NCBI GenBank assembly: GCA_963829955.1
Contig: CAWHKS010000021.1
Span: 124,001 to 188,000, forward strand
Reading direction: 5' to 3'
DNA length: 64,000 bases
Source: DASTFY01 sp963829955
Lineage (GTDB): Bacteria; Actinomycetota; Acidimicrobiia; Acidimicrobiales; Ilumatobacteraceae
Position numbers and translations under genes: made by a program. Below are positions 18,568-27,826 of the stretch, piece by piece (the stretch's first letter is position 1; each line of letters starts with the position of its first letter). The notes under the pieces are model-generated. The model had not been told where the DNA came from. It worked only from the letters and a program-made list of their open reading frames with translations, and ran no database searches.

Positions 18568-19390
18568 TCGTCCGCACTCCTCGGCGCCCACCCGGCCGCT
18601 CATCGCCCCCCGCTTCCCCTGGTCTCGCTCGCCGCGCGGACGGGGCGGGTTGTCCGCGGCACTGACAACGCGGACTTCGGACCGCCCCGCGTGGTGGGCA
18701 GGAAACTAACAGGACCCTCACAGGTGCTTACCGCCAGGGGCGAGGGTCACCGTCCCGTTTGCTGCCTCGCACCCAGGCCACGACCACGGAACGTGCGCCT
18801 CCCATCACGCTCGGCTGTCACCGACGTAAGGTGGCCATCCGCCTCGCCGTACCCGGCTACTGCGAGCGTTGGGTCGCGTTCGGCGGAGGATCACAGCACC
18901 GCACGAACGGGAGGTCTTGATCGCCCCCAGAAGACGTCGCCGTTGTCCTTGGCCGCCACCGGTGCGTTCAGATCGAAGGGGATCGAGCCGAAGTCTCGTC
19001 TCCTCCTCGGTGAGCCGTCGAGAGAGTCGTGTAGCGCGCGCGGAGATCGGCCGTCCACACGTCGCTCCGTTCGTCGTTGCTCCGATCAGTCATGTGCCGC
19101 GGCCACGCCCGTGCCAGCGCCTCGTGAGGTCGACGTGGATGCCGTCGCCGTAGAGGCGGTCGGCGGTGCGAGCGACGGCCACGCGGATGCCGCCGCTCGC
19201 CCGGTACCCCTCGACGGTGAGCACCGGACCGTCCCGGCGGCGCCACGTCTCGACCTGCGCCACCTCACGGCGGCGGCCGACGGCTGGGAGTCGCTCGGGC
19301 GGCCCGGCGCGGTCGTCCTGACGGTCGCCACCGAAGCCGGGTTCGTCCTAGCCAGCGACGCGGGCGATCTCCTTGCCGTCGCCGCCCACT
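18568..19390. other. Gene-poor region with possible decayed coding sequence
   Basis: About 820 bp with no intact gene. From about 19100 a plus-strand frame (ESLGRPGAVVLTVATEAGFV) looks weakly coding and may be the degraded upstream part of the WD40-type gene that follows. The first 400 bp hold nothing I can support apart from the promoter region of the glycosyltransferase. Confidence 0.45.
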
Positions 19391-19919
19391 GGCGCGCTCG
19401 AGTCCCACGCCGTCGAGATCCGCGACGCCGGCAGCGGCCAACTCGTCGCCACACTCGCCCAAACCGCGCGCCCAGCGCGACGCCGCCCACTCCGCCCAGG
19501 ATCAGGCCGAGGAGCAGCGACGCGTGGCCGTCGGTCGGGAGCTTGCCGCGGCCTCCATTGCCAACCTCGAAGAGGACCCCGAACGCAGCGTTCTCCTCGG
19601 CCTAGCGGCGGTGGAGCGGACCCGCGCGGTCGACGGCACGGTGTTGCCGGAGGCCGAGGAGGTGAACGACCTCGCCTTCAGCGCTGACGGATCGCTCATC
19701 GCCACGGGTGCTGCAGACGCGGTCGTGCGGATCTGGCGACACGGGACATCGATCTACGTCCCCGCCACCGACTCCCTCGAGGTGCTCGTCGTCGACGCGT
19801 CCACCTTCGCTGTCGTTGACACCATCGAGCCCATCACCCCGTACTCTGTCGCCATCGAGGGTGACGGCCTATGGATCGTCGAAGCAGGCGGTGCCGTCGC
19901 CCAACGCTTCGACCTGTGA
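19391..19919 (+). pseudogene. Remnant of a WD40-repeat/BTAD-type regulatory protein
   Basis: The frame reads VEIRDAGSGQLVATLAQ, shifts, then reads AEEQRRVAVGRELAAASIAN followed by PERSVLLGLAAVERTR. That helical linker is typical of large actinobacterial proteins that join a signalling or SARP/BTAD domain to WD40 repeats. It then jumps straight to one WD40-like repeat (VNDLAFSADGSLIATG, VRIWR) and a last blade before the stop. Full-length relatives have several hundred more residues on both sides, so this copy has lost its N-terminus and most repeats. A short product from GTG 19524 (131 residues) is possible but unlikely to function. Confidence 0.6.
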
Positions 19920-20009
19920 TGGTGCGGTGGCGCAGCCGTGTCGGGGCTCACAGCGCGTACGGGATGTCGCGGTGCGCCGTCGGGCACACCACGTGGCGTG
20001 GCGCGGTTG

Positions 20010-21182
20010 TCAGCCTTCGATGCTCAGGGTGAGGTTGTCGCGGGTCTGGGGATCGAAGATCAGCATGTTGCGCGGATCGAGCCACAGCGCGGCATCGCTG
20101 TTGTCGCGTATGCGACTCTTCGGATCGAGGGCTACGACAAGCTGACTGCGCAGCCGCTCGCTGTCCAGTTCCCGCTCGAGCTCCGCGAGACCGGCCACCA
20201 TGTGATCCGGCGCGTCGTATGGGATGTAGGCGTACTGCTCGTTGCCGAGCCACTCGATCACGTCCACCTTCACCGTGAACGTGACCCCCTGGTCGCTCTT
20301 CCCGGCCTCGATCAACGCTGCGTCTTCGAACGCCTCGGGACGGACGCCGATCATCACGTGGTCGCGGTCGCCCGCCGCAGCCTGCATGTCTTCGGGCAGG
20401 GAGATCGACACGAACGGCAGGCTGAGCTTGCCCCCCTCGATGGTCCCGGGCACGAAGTTCATCGGCGGGGAACCGATGAAGCCTGCCACGAACATGTTCA
20501 CGGGACGCTCGTAGAGGTCCCGGGGGGTGGCCACCTGCTGAAGTAGGCCCTTGCGCAGGACCGCGACGCGATCGCCGAGCGTCATCGCCTCAGTCTGGTC
20601 GTGCGTGACGTACACCGTGGTCGTCCCCATCCGGCGCTGCATGCGCAGGATCTCGGTGCGCATCTGGCCGCGCAGCTTGGCGTCGAGGTTGGAGAGCGGC
20701 TCGTCGAACAGGAAGGCGTCTGCGTTGCGCACGATCGCTCGGCCCATCGCCACCCGTTGACGCTGGCCTCCGGACAGGTTCGCCGGCTTGCGGTCGAGGT
20801 GCTCGGTGAGCTCGAGGGTCGCCGCCGCCTCCTCGACCTTGGCCTTGATCTCGGCGTCGGACATCCCGCCGCGCAGGCGGAGCGGGAAGGCGATGTTCTC
20901 GAACACCGACAGGTGGGGGTAGAGGGCGTAGTTCTGGAAGACCATCGCCAGGTTGCGGCTGCGCGGCGCCTTGTCGTTGACGCGCTCGCCGGCGATGAGC
21001 ACGTCGCCGGACGTGATGTCCTCCAGTCCGACGATCATCCGCAGCAACGTGGACTTGCCACATCCCGAAGGGCCGACGAGGATCATGAACTCCCCGTCGG
21101 CGATGTCCAGGCTCACGTCGTCGACGGCGAGGAACCCGTCCCCGTACTGCTTGACGACGTTCTTGATCGTGATGTCGGCCAC
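20010..21182 (-). CDS. sugC: Sugar ABC transporter ATPase, SugC/MsmK/UgpC type
   Basis: Cytoplasmic ATPase of the disaccharide importer encoded upstream. Walker A is GPSGCGKSTL, the Q-loop is MVFQNYALYPH, the signature is LSGGQRQRVAMGRA, Walker B is AFLFDEPLSNLD and the switch is VTHDQ. The C-terminal half is the MalK-like regulatory OB domain (VMIGVRPE). The GTG at 21182 with ribosome site AGGGAG fits the family N-terminus (ADITIKNVVKQYG), giving 390 residues. It is the last gene of the binding protein-permease-permease-ATPase operon. The gene order equals lpqY-sugA-sugB-sugC of mycobacteria. Confidence 0.9.
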   Translation of the reverse strand: MADITIKNVVKQYGDGFLAVDDVSLDIADGEFMILVGPSGCGKSTLLRMIVGLEDITSGDVLIAGERVNDKAPRSRNLAMVFQNYALYPHLSVFENIAFPLRLRGGMSDAEIKAKVEEAAATLELTEHLDRKPANLSGGQRQRVAMGRAIVRNADAFLFDEPLSNLDAKLRGQMRTEILRMQRRMGTTTVYVTHDQTEAMTLGDRVAVLRKGLLQQVATPRDLYERPVNMFVAGFIGSPPMNFVPGTIEGGKLSLPFVSISLPEDMQAAAGDRDHVMIGVRPEAFEDAALIEAGKSDQGVTFTVKVDVIEWLGNEQYAYIPYDAPDHMVAGLAELERELDSERLRSQLVVALDPKSRIRDNSDAALWLDPRNMLIFDPQTRDNLTLSIEG

Positions 21183-21198
21183 GGCAGGCTCCCTTCGA

Positions 21199-22035
21199 TC
21201 AGCCCTTGACGGCGCCGGCCGTGAGGCCGGCGACGATCCGACGCTGGAAGAGCAAGACGATGATGACGACGGGGATCGTGACGACAACCGAGGCGGCCAT
21301 GATCGCGGTGATCGGCGACTCGAACTGCGACGAGCCGGTGAAGAACGTCAGCGCCGCGGGCACGGTGCGTGCCCGGTCGGTGGAGGTGAGCGCCGCCGCC
21401 AGCAGGAACTCGTTCCAGCAGAAGAAGAACGTCAGGATGGCGGTGGTGAACACCCCAGGCGCGGCGAGCGGCACGATGACCTTGCGGAACGCCTGCCACG
21501 CCGTCGCCCCATCGACCTGGGCGGCCTGCTCCATCTCCCACGGGATTTGGCGGAAGAACGCCGACATCGTCCAGATCGAGAGCGGCAAGGCGAAGGTCAG
21601 ATACGGGATGATCAGCCCGATCCATGTGTCGTAGATGCCGATCCTGCGCCACATGTCGAACAACGGTCCGACCAGCGCTGCCTGGGGGAACATCGCAATC
21701 GCGAGCGCCATCGAGAGGAGCACCTTCTTCAGCGGGAAATCGAGGCGGGCGATGGCGTAGGAGGCGAACATCGCGATGACCACCGAGATCAGGGTGGCGA
21801 GGATCGAGATCCCGAACGAGTTGCGCAAGGCGGAGGTGAACAGCGAGTCGGAGAACACCGAGTCGTAGTTCTTCCACACCCAGTTCTCCGGGAGGAACTG
21901 GGGCGTCGAGCCGCGGAACGTGGCCGGATCCTTGAACGACAGCGACACCATCCACGCCAGCGGGAACATCGCCCAGATCAGGATGAGGACGCCCCACACC
22001 GTCCACCAGTTGCTGGTCTTGCGGGTCGTTGCCAT
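21199..22035 (-). CDS. sugB: Sugar ABC transporter permease, SugB/MalG type
   Basis: 278 residues, six predicted transmembrane helices, and the EAA loop EQAAQVDGATAWQAFRKVIVP that docks on the ATPase. The C-terminus ends in the family-typical QRRIVAGLTAGAVKG. The ATG at 22035 overlaps the stop of the upstream permease by one base (TGATG), so the two are translationally coupled. MalG-type subunits form half of the channel. Substrate assignment comes from the binding protein and operon order. Confidence 0.9.
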   Translation of the reverse strand: MATTRKTSNWWTVWGVLILIWAMFPLAWMVSLSFKDPATFRGSTPQFLPENWVWKNYDSVFSDSLFTSALRNSFGISILATLISVVIAMFASYAIARLDFPLKKVLLSMALAIAMFPQAALVGPLFDMWRRIGIYDTWIGLIIPYLTFALPLSIWTMSAFFRQIPWEMEQAAQVDGATAWQAFRKVIVPLAAPGVFTTAILTFFFCWNEFLLAAALTSTDRARTVPAALTFFTGSSQFESPITAIMAASVVVTIPVVIIVLLFQRRIVAGLTAGAVKG

Positions 22036-22979
22036 CAGCCACCCCTCACCTGGGACAGATCGGTCTTGAAGCCCTTGATGAAGATGAAGGCGATGACGAC
22101 GACCGTGAAGAACAGCAGGACAGAGATGGCCGAGCCGGCGCCGAGATTCACGAGGGTCACGTTCTGGCGGTAGGCAAGGAACGACAGCGTCTCGGTGTTG
22201 TTGGCGCCGTTCGTCATCACGTACGGATTGTCGAAGATGCGCCAGGCGTCGAGCGTGCGGAAGAGCAGGGCGACCATGATCGCCGCCTTCATGTTGGGCA
22301 GCGTGACCTTCCACAGCCGCTGCCACGCCGTGGCGCCATCAACGCTGGCGGCCTCCTGCAGCTCCATCGGGACCTGTACCAGTCCCGCCAAGAGCAACAG
22401 CGAGATGAACGGCGTCGTCTTCCAGATCTCGGAGAAGACGATCACGAACAGCGACGACCAACGGCCGCCGAACCAGTTGTAGTCGCCGAGACCGAACCAC
22501 TGGTTGACGAATCCCGAGTCGAGCTGGAAGGCGTAGCGCCAGATGTACGCCGACACGACCGTGATGATTCCGTAGGGCACGAGGATGCCGGTGCGGACGA
22601 CGGAGCGGCCGGTGATGATCCGGTACATCACCCAGGCGAAGCAGAAGCCGAGCACCAGCTCGACGACCACGCTGGCGATCGTGATGACGAGGGTGGTAAC
22701 GAAGTCGTTCCACCAGATCGGGTCGGTCAGCACCGTGAGGTAGTTGTTGAGGCCGACGAACTCACGGCCCGCCGGATCAGTCAGCCGGTACTGGTAGAGG
22801 GAGAGCACGACGGCGTACACCAACGGGTACGCCGTGACGATGATCATCACGACGAAGGCCGGCGCGGAGAGGGAGAGGCCGAGCCGGCGCTCGTGACGGG
22901 CCCGCTCGGTGAGATGTGGCTTGACCTTCTCTTCCGGTGCCTCCGGCGGAGGCTCGGTGCGCGGTTCGACGATGGTCAT
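22035..22979 (-). CDS. sugA: Sugar ABC transporter permease, SugA/MalF type
   Basis: 314 residues with a cytoplasmic Pro/Glu-rich N-terminal tail of about 30 residues, then six transmembrane segments. The EAA loop is LQEAASVDGATAWQRLWKVT. The MalF-type periplasmic loop around residues 65-90 (LYQYRLTDPAGREFVGLNNY) is present. The ATG at 22979 is preceded by GGGAGGAGAG, a strong ribosome site. It pairs with the MalG-type permease immediately downstream. Confidence 0.9.
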   Translation of the reverse strand: MTIVEPRTEPPPEAPEEKVKPHLTERARHERRLGLSLSAPAFVVMIIVTAYPLVYAVVLSLYQYRLTDPAGREFVGLNNYLTVLTDPIWWNDFVTTLVITIASVVVELVLGFCFAWVMYRIITGRSVVRTGILVPYGIITVVSAYIWRYAFQLDSGFVNQWFGLGDYNWFGGRWSSLFVIVFSEIWKTTPFISLLLLAGLVQVPMELQEAASVDGATAWQRLWKVTLPNMKAAIMVALLFRTLDAWRIFDNPYVMTNGANNTETLSFLAYRQNVTLVNLGAGSAISVLLFFTVVVIAFIFIKGFKTDLSQVRGG

Positions 22980-23031
22980 CGCTCTCCTCCCTCGTCGTCG
23001 CTGTCGGCGTTGCCGCCTCGTCCTCGTGCGG

Positions 23032-24372
23032 TCACAGCAGGGCATCTCCGCTGAGCACGTCGGACATGTAGTCGTCGGTCTCCTCGGGTGTGCTCGGGTC
23101 CTGCACGCTCTCCGGCGGGTGCCACGTCCGCTGCACCGAAACCGAGACGTCGCCGTAGTACGGGGTGACCGGCCGCGGCCCGGCATCGTTGATCGACTCG
23201 CGGATCAGGTCGGCCATCGGGAACGCCTTCCGCACCGCCGGATCGTCGTACGCGGCGCCCCGCGCGGCGGGGTTGCCCGACTTGATCATGTACTGGATGC
23301 TGCTCTCCAGCGACGTGATGCACTTCGTCGCCGCAAGGGCCTCTTCCGGGTTCTTCGTGAAGGCCCCGATCGCCAGGTTGATCCCGCCGAGCGGTGGCTT
23401 GCTCGGCGTGCCTGCCTCGGCCTCCGGATAACGGGCCCAGGCGATGTCGTCGACCACTGACTGATCGAGGGCGCCTTGCTTCACCGCGTCGTTCGCCGCT
23501 TGGTAGACGTACGGCCAGTTGACCATGAACGACCCGTTGGCCCCCTGGAACAGCGATCGCGCCTCTTCCTCACCGGCAGTCGACATGTCGGCGGGGGCCG
23601 CGGAGGAGCGGGCGAGGTTGCCGACGATGTCGGCGGCCTTGTTCCCTGCCGGAGACGCGACGGTCGGCGTCGCCTCGGCACCGAGCTCGGGGTGCTCGAT
23701 GATCTCCCCGCCCCCGGAGGCAATGAGGGCGTTGATCCAGACCATGTAGCCCTCGTAGCGCCGCGACTGCACTCCGATTCGCTTGCCCTGCGACTCGGCG
23801 GCCTCGATCATCTGATCCCACGTGAAGTCGTCGGCCGTGGGATCCACGCCTGCTGCCTCGGCGACTGACTTGCGGTACCACAGCAACTGCGTGTTGGCCC
23901 AGAACGGGGGCGCCACCAGTTGGTCGTCCCAGAACACGGTAGCGAGCGGGGCTTCCAGGACGCCGTCTGTGAACGACTTGACGTCGTCCGGGTTCGTGAT
24001 CGGCAGGAGGTAGCCGGCGTTGGCGAACTCGGCGACGAACGGCGGGTCGAGACTCATCAGATCGACTGACGGGTCGTCCGCAGCGAGGCGCCGCACCAGC
24101 TGCTCGCGCTGCTGGTCGGCCTCGTTGGGCAGGATCTGCGTCTCGATGCGATACGCGCCGTTGGACGCGTCACCGCACTTCTTGGCCAGCTCGGCCTGAC
24201 CACCGTTGTCCGGATTGATGTACCACGTCAGCGTCGGGGCGCCGCCCTCGTCACCGCCACAGCCGAACAACACCATCGGACCGGCGACGACGGCGACCAG
24301 CAGCAGCGTCCACGATCGACGGGGGGCACGCCGAAGAACAATCCGGCATCGACGCCTCGGAAACTGCCACAC
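23032..24372 (-). CDS. LpqY-like trehalose/maltose-type substrate-binding lipoprotein
   Basis: 446 residues. The signal peptide has an Arg-rich n-region and a lipobox ending FGCGG. Family-1 binding-protein motifs follow: LTWYINPDNGGQAELAKKC, QREQLVRRLAADDPSVDLMS, and LDPPFVAEFANAGYL, which closely resembles mycobacterial LpqY. The GTG at 24372 with ribosome site GGGAGG is chosen over an upstream ATG because it gives a normal signal peptide. LpqY-SugABC recycles trehalose released during mycolate synthesis in mycobacteria. Whether trehalose is the substrate here is inference, and a broader disaccharide range is possible. Confidence 0.87.
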   Translation of the reverse strand: MWQFPRRRCRIVLRRAPRRSWTLLLVAVVAGPMVLFGCGGDEGGAPTLTWYINPDNGGQAELAKKCGDASNGAYRIETQILPNEADQQREQLVRRLAADDPSVDLMSLDPPFVAEFANAGYLLPITNPDDVKSFTDGVLEAPLATVFWDDQLVAPPFWANTQLLWYRKSVAEAAGVDPTADDFTWDQMIEAAESQGKRIGVQSRRYEGYMVWINALIASGGGEIIEHPELGAEATPTVASPAGNKAADIVGNLARSSAAPADMSTAGEEEARSLFQGANGSFMVNWPYVYQAANDAVKQGALDQSVVDDIAWARYPEAEAGTPSKPPLGGINLAIGAFTKNPEEALAATKCITSLESSIQYMIKSGNPAARGAAYDDPAVRKAFPMADLIRESINDAGPRPVTPYYGDVSVSVQRTWHPPESVQDPSTPEETDDYMSDVLSGDALL

Positions 24373-24529
24373 ATCAGCCTCCCTCGATCGAAGCACCGAG
24401 GCCCGACCTGACTCGGTCGATCTCACGTCGAGCCCAGTCGGACGCTATGGACCCCGACAGAGGAAGTCAATGCTTCGAAGGCGCGGCCAGCAGCTCGCGT
24501 GCCGAGACTCAGAGCATGAGAAGCGCGTG

Positions 24530-24803
24530 ATGTTCAATCTGTGCAATCGCTGTTTGCCTGAAGGAGATCGATTTCGAGCCGCGGGAGCTGTGGTTCTTGT
24601 TGCAGCTGTCGGAGGCGGTGAAGGTCGCCACGTATCGGGGAGCGAGGTGAAGCGGCTCGATGGCAAGGAGATCGCGCTGATCTTCGAGATGAGGTCGACG
24701 CGCACGAGGTTGGCGTTCGAGGTGGCCGCGTTCAATCAGCGTGCTCACGTCACTTGTCTCGACCCGTCCCTTTCCGAGCTGGGCCACAAGGAGTCGGTGG
24801 CGA
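24530..24803 (+). pseudogene. Truncated argF (ornithine carbamoyltransferase) N-terminal fragment
   Basis: A plus-strand fragment encodes the carbamoyl-phosphate domain start. In alternating frames it reads MFNLCNR, EIDFEPRELWFLLQLSEAVK, then RLDGKEIALIFEMRSTRTRL and FEVAAFNQRAHVTCLD, ending GHKES. The carbamoyl-phosphate motif S-T-R-T-R is intact. The homology stops abruptly about 90 residues in, directly before the 55-bp repeat at 24811. Two frame shifts also occur. The rest of the enzyme, about 220 residues with the ornithine-binding motif, is missing, so the product cannot be functional. It is probably a partial duplicate of a complete argF elsewhere. Confidence 0.8.
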
Positions 24804-24810
24804 TCACGCG

Positions 24811-24866
24811 GCCAGGGGGGAGCACCTCCCGGATCACGGGCGGCAGGGCCACACGTCCCTCGACAC
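24811..24866 (+). repeat. 55-bp dispersed repeat, copy 2
   Basis: Related to 16191-16245, same orientation. It begins 8 bp after the argF homology ends, so it coincides with the break point. Confidence 0.6.
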
Positions 24867-25285
24867 CATCCTGACGAAGACCCACGGATCGGGCGAAGTC
24901 GCATGTAGCGGCTCCATGTTGGTCGTGGGGCTTCAACTCGCTGACCGCGATGCGTGCCCCGCGGGCGACGACGAGATCCGGTTCCAGCGCTCAGCCGACC
25001 AGACGGCCGCTGAGTGCGCCCAGTTCCTACGGTCCCGGACGTGGCCTATCCCTCGGAGCGTGCCGGCGCCTCTCCATGAGGGTGACGACCTGGACCGGTC
25101 ACTCGTCACGCACCGCGGTCAAACTGAAAGTGCTCGCGCGGTCGAATCACGAAATGCCTGCGCACAATGAGCGTGAGTGAACCAGGTGCATTCGGCACCT
25201 ATTGACAAGCAATCGGTTGGCGCGATCATCCATGGAAGCTGGGGGCGGGAACAAGTGTCTCGGCCGCAGGGGCTTGGGAGGGATC
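24867..25285. other. Gene-free region upstream of the haloperoxidase-like gene
   Basis: About 420 bp with no recognisable protein on either strand. It becomes noticeably less GC-rich near 25140-25230, which may include the promoter of the following gene. Confidence 0.5.
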
Positions 25286-26654
25286 ATGAAAAGGCGCGCT
25301 CGTCGCGGCTCTCGGAATCGTCGCCCTAATGTCAGTGGGCTCCTCCGGACTGGCAGGGGCAGCCCCGACACTCCAGGCGAGCCCACCCGGGCCCGCGACC
25401 GACGCGGTGACGGCATGGAATGCGACCGCTGGTGCGGCGGCGATCGCGGCCGGCCTTGCACCGACCGCCAACCCACTCCACGAATCGCGCCTCTACGCCA
25501 TGATGCACGTGGCCATCCATGATGCCCTCAACGCGATAGATCGGCGCTTCCGACCGTATGTCTATACCGCTCGGGGGCCCTCAGGCGCGTCCGTGGACGC
25601 GGCTGTCGCTGCTGCTGCGCACGATGTCCTGGTGCCCGTTCTCAACCAGCTCACCCCGCCGTTCGACGCCGGCATCCCGGCCGGCCTGGCCGTGGTCGAG
25701 CAGGCGTACGACGACGTTCTCGCTGCCATTCCGAACAGTCCAGCCAAGACCAAGGGACTCAAGGTTGGGCAGGCGGCGGCCGCCGCGATCGTAGCGATGA
25801 GGATCGCCGATGGCTCGGACACGCTCTTGTTGGATGCCGCCTATCCCCAGGGCACCAACCCGGGGGAGTATCGGTTCACGCCGCCCTTCACATTCGCGTT
25901 CGCACCGGGCTGGGCAGACGTCACGCCCTTCGTCCTGAGGGAGGCGTCTCAGTTCCGTGCCGATCCGCCATACACGGTGACGGACAGGCAGTACACGAGG
26001 GACTTCAACGAGATAAAGACCCTCGGCGGCGATGACATCACCACACCGAGCGACCGGTCGGCGGCGCAGACCGAGGTCGCTCTGTTCTGGGTGGAGAGCT
26101 CCCCGCTGCAATGGAACCGGATTGCCCGAACTGTTTCGGCCAAGGTCGGACTCAATCTCTGGCAGAACGCCCGCCTCTTCGGCCTCCTCAACCTGGCCAT
26201 GGCCGATGGCTACGTCGGCTCCTTCGAGACCAAGTACCTCTACAACTTCTGGCGCCCCATAACGGCGATCCAAATGGCCGCTACCGACGGCAATCCGAAC
26301 ACGGACGCCGACCCCACTTGGACCCCGTTGGTGCCAACCCCGCCGATTCCCGACTACGACTCGGCCCACAGCGTCGAGGGCGGAGCCGCGGCCCAGGTCC
26401 TCAAGCGCTTCTTCGGCACCGACCGCATCGGCTTCGAGACCTGCAGCCTGACGTTGCCCCCTGGCAGCACATGCGACGACGCCTCGCCGGTCCTGCGCTC
26501 GTACTCCCGCTTCTCTCAAGCGGCGAACGAGAACGGAGAGTCGCGCATCCTCGTCGGCTTCCACTTCCGTTCGGCGGTCGAGGAGGGGATCGAGCACGGC
26601 CGGCAGATCGCCAACCGCGCCGTCGACCGGTTCCTGCGACGCGTGGACCACTGA
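25286..26654 (+). CDS. Secreted vanadium-dependent haloperoxidase/PAP2-like protein (one frame break in the signal peptide)
   Basis: About 455 residues. The frame break at 25297-25298 fits a doubled Arg third base (CGC/CGG). Collapsing it joins an ATG with ribosome site GGGAGG to the signal peptide MKRRLVAALGIVALMSVGSS, cleaved near AGA. The mature part has the family's early motif HESRLYAMMHVAIHDALNAI and the PAP2-like segments KYLYNFWRPITAIQ and YDSAHSVEGGAAAQVL, which carry metal-site Arg, Ser and His. A third block, ESRILVGFHFRSAVEEGIEHG, supplies the last Arg and His. Members oxidise halides with peroxide or act as phosphatases; which applies here cannot be told from sequence alone. Confidence 0.82.
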
Positions 26655-26669
26655 CACGCGTCGTCCGCC

Positions 26670-26815
26670 TTAACCGGCGTAGACGTTCACCGCGACGGCC
26701 GCGTCCATGAACCCGTGCCCGGCTACCATCGGGACGCCTTCCCGGTAGACCCCGTTCACGTCGCCGAAGTCATCGCAGTGCCCATGGGTGTAGATGACCG
26801 CCGTCACCGGTCGGC
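26670..26815 (-). pseudogene. Fragment of an alkyl/aryl-sulfatase (BDS1-type metallo-beta-lactamase)
   Basis: The minus-strand frame reads RRPVTAVIYTHGHCDDFGDV, then GVPMVAGHGFMDAAVAVNVY, ending AG at a stop. This corresponds to the region around the zinc motif of SDS-hydrolase-type alkylsulfatases (normally T-H-S-H-x-D-H-F-G-G, then PIIAPEGF, then ENVYAG). Two metal ligands are altered and only about 50 of some 600 residues remain. The 5' side lacks homology. It is a relic. Confidence 0.65.
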
Positions 26816-27101
26816 GAGGCGTGTCCGGATACAGCGAATCCGAGCCTGCGGAATCAGAGCCAGCTCTGCGCCAAGCAAGGGCTCTTCGAGGTGATGTCGT
26901 CAATCGGGGGAGCCATGCGGCCATCTTGACATCGTCGGTGGCGCGCGACTCACGCGCAGACCGACCAGGGTGTACGGTGCACGTCGACACGACGAATGTC
27001 CCGAACGTGTCCGGTGCTGCCGATTCGGCAGGACCGGGGGTGCGTTGCTCCAAACCCTGGTGGCGCTAGTCAGAAGCCCGCCGACGGGTAGGAGCCACCC
27101 G

Positions 27102-27821
27102 ATGTCAGCCGTCGTTATCCCCTTCGTCGAACCTGTCGATTCGTCGTGGCGGATGAACCCGTCGAAGGTGTCGGTGGTCAGGGCCGTGGGGCGCCGGATG
27201 GTGCCCTACGTCATCGAGGCCACGCTCATCCCGACGGCGCTCTTCTACGCGTTCCTGATCACGTTCGAGCTCAAGTGGGCGATCGTCGCCGCGCTCGGTT
27301 GGACCTACGCCGCGCTGGGCCGCCGGATCGTCAGCGGCCGTCCGATTCCTGGTCTGCTGGTACTCGCCACTCTCGGGATCTCGATACGCACCGTGATCTA
27401 CCTGCTCAGTGGCAACGACTTCGTGTACTTCTTCCAGCCCATCATGCGCACGGTGGCCACCGCCGCCATGTTCGCCCTCTCCGTGCGCATCGGCCGGCCG
27501 CTCATCGCCCGGTTCGCATCCGACTTCTGCCCGCTCAGCCCTGATCTCCAGATCCGGCCGGCAATCATCCGGTTGTTCCGCCGGCTGACGTACCTTTGGG
27601 CTGGGGTGAACGCCCTCGCCGCCGCGGTGACGTTGACACTGCTCTTGACGCTGCCCGTCGCCGTCTTCGTCGGCACGGCCACGGTGTCGGCGTGGGTCAT
27701 CACGTGCAGCGGCGTCGTGCTCACGGTGTCGGACTCGGTGCGCACGGCACGGAGCGAAGGGCTGCACACCGCGGTCGGTCCGAACGGAAGACTGCACGCC
27801 TACACCACCCCGTCCGGCTGA
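27102..27821 (+). CDS. VC0807-like polytopic membrane protein of unknown function
   Basis: 239 residues with six hydrophobic segments, including YVIEATLIPTALFYAFLITF, a region near 70-95 and a pair between residues 160 and 210. The pattern (a short N-terminus, then GRRMVPYVIEATLIPTALFY, then FVYFFQPIMRTVATAAMF) resembles the VC0807 family of conserved membrane proteins. No catalytic residues can be assigned. A ribosome site GGAG precedes the ATG. The stop is 5 bp from the next ATG, so it is cotranscribed with the desaturase. Confidence 0.6.
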   Translation: MSAVVIPFVEPVDSSWRMNPSKVSVVRAVGRRMVPYVIEATLIPTALFYAFLITFELKWAIVAALGWTYAALGRRIVSGRPIPGLLVLATLGISIRTVIYLLSGNDFVYFFQPIMRTVATAAMFALSVRIGRPLIARFASDFCPLSPDLQIRPAIIRLFRRLTYLWAGVNALAAAVTLTLLLTLPVAVFVGTATVSAWVITCSGVVLTVSDSVRTARSEGLHTAVGPNGRLHAYTTPSG

Positions 27822-27826
27822 GCACG

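Noticed and set aside
16015..18680. A 16-base near-match (GACAACGC-x-GACTTCG) at about 16023 and 18662
   Set aside because: Short matches like this are expected by chance in 64 kb of GC-rich sequence, and similarity does not extend beyond the core.
20953..22173. A 406-residue plus-strand frame across the sugar-transporter operon
   Set aside because: Strongly charged, repetitive antisense frame overlapping three genes with clear ABC-transporter motifs.
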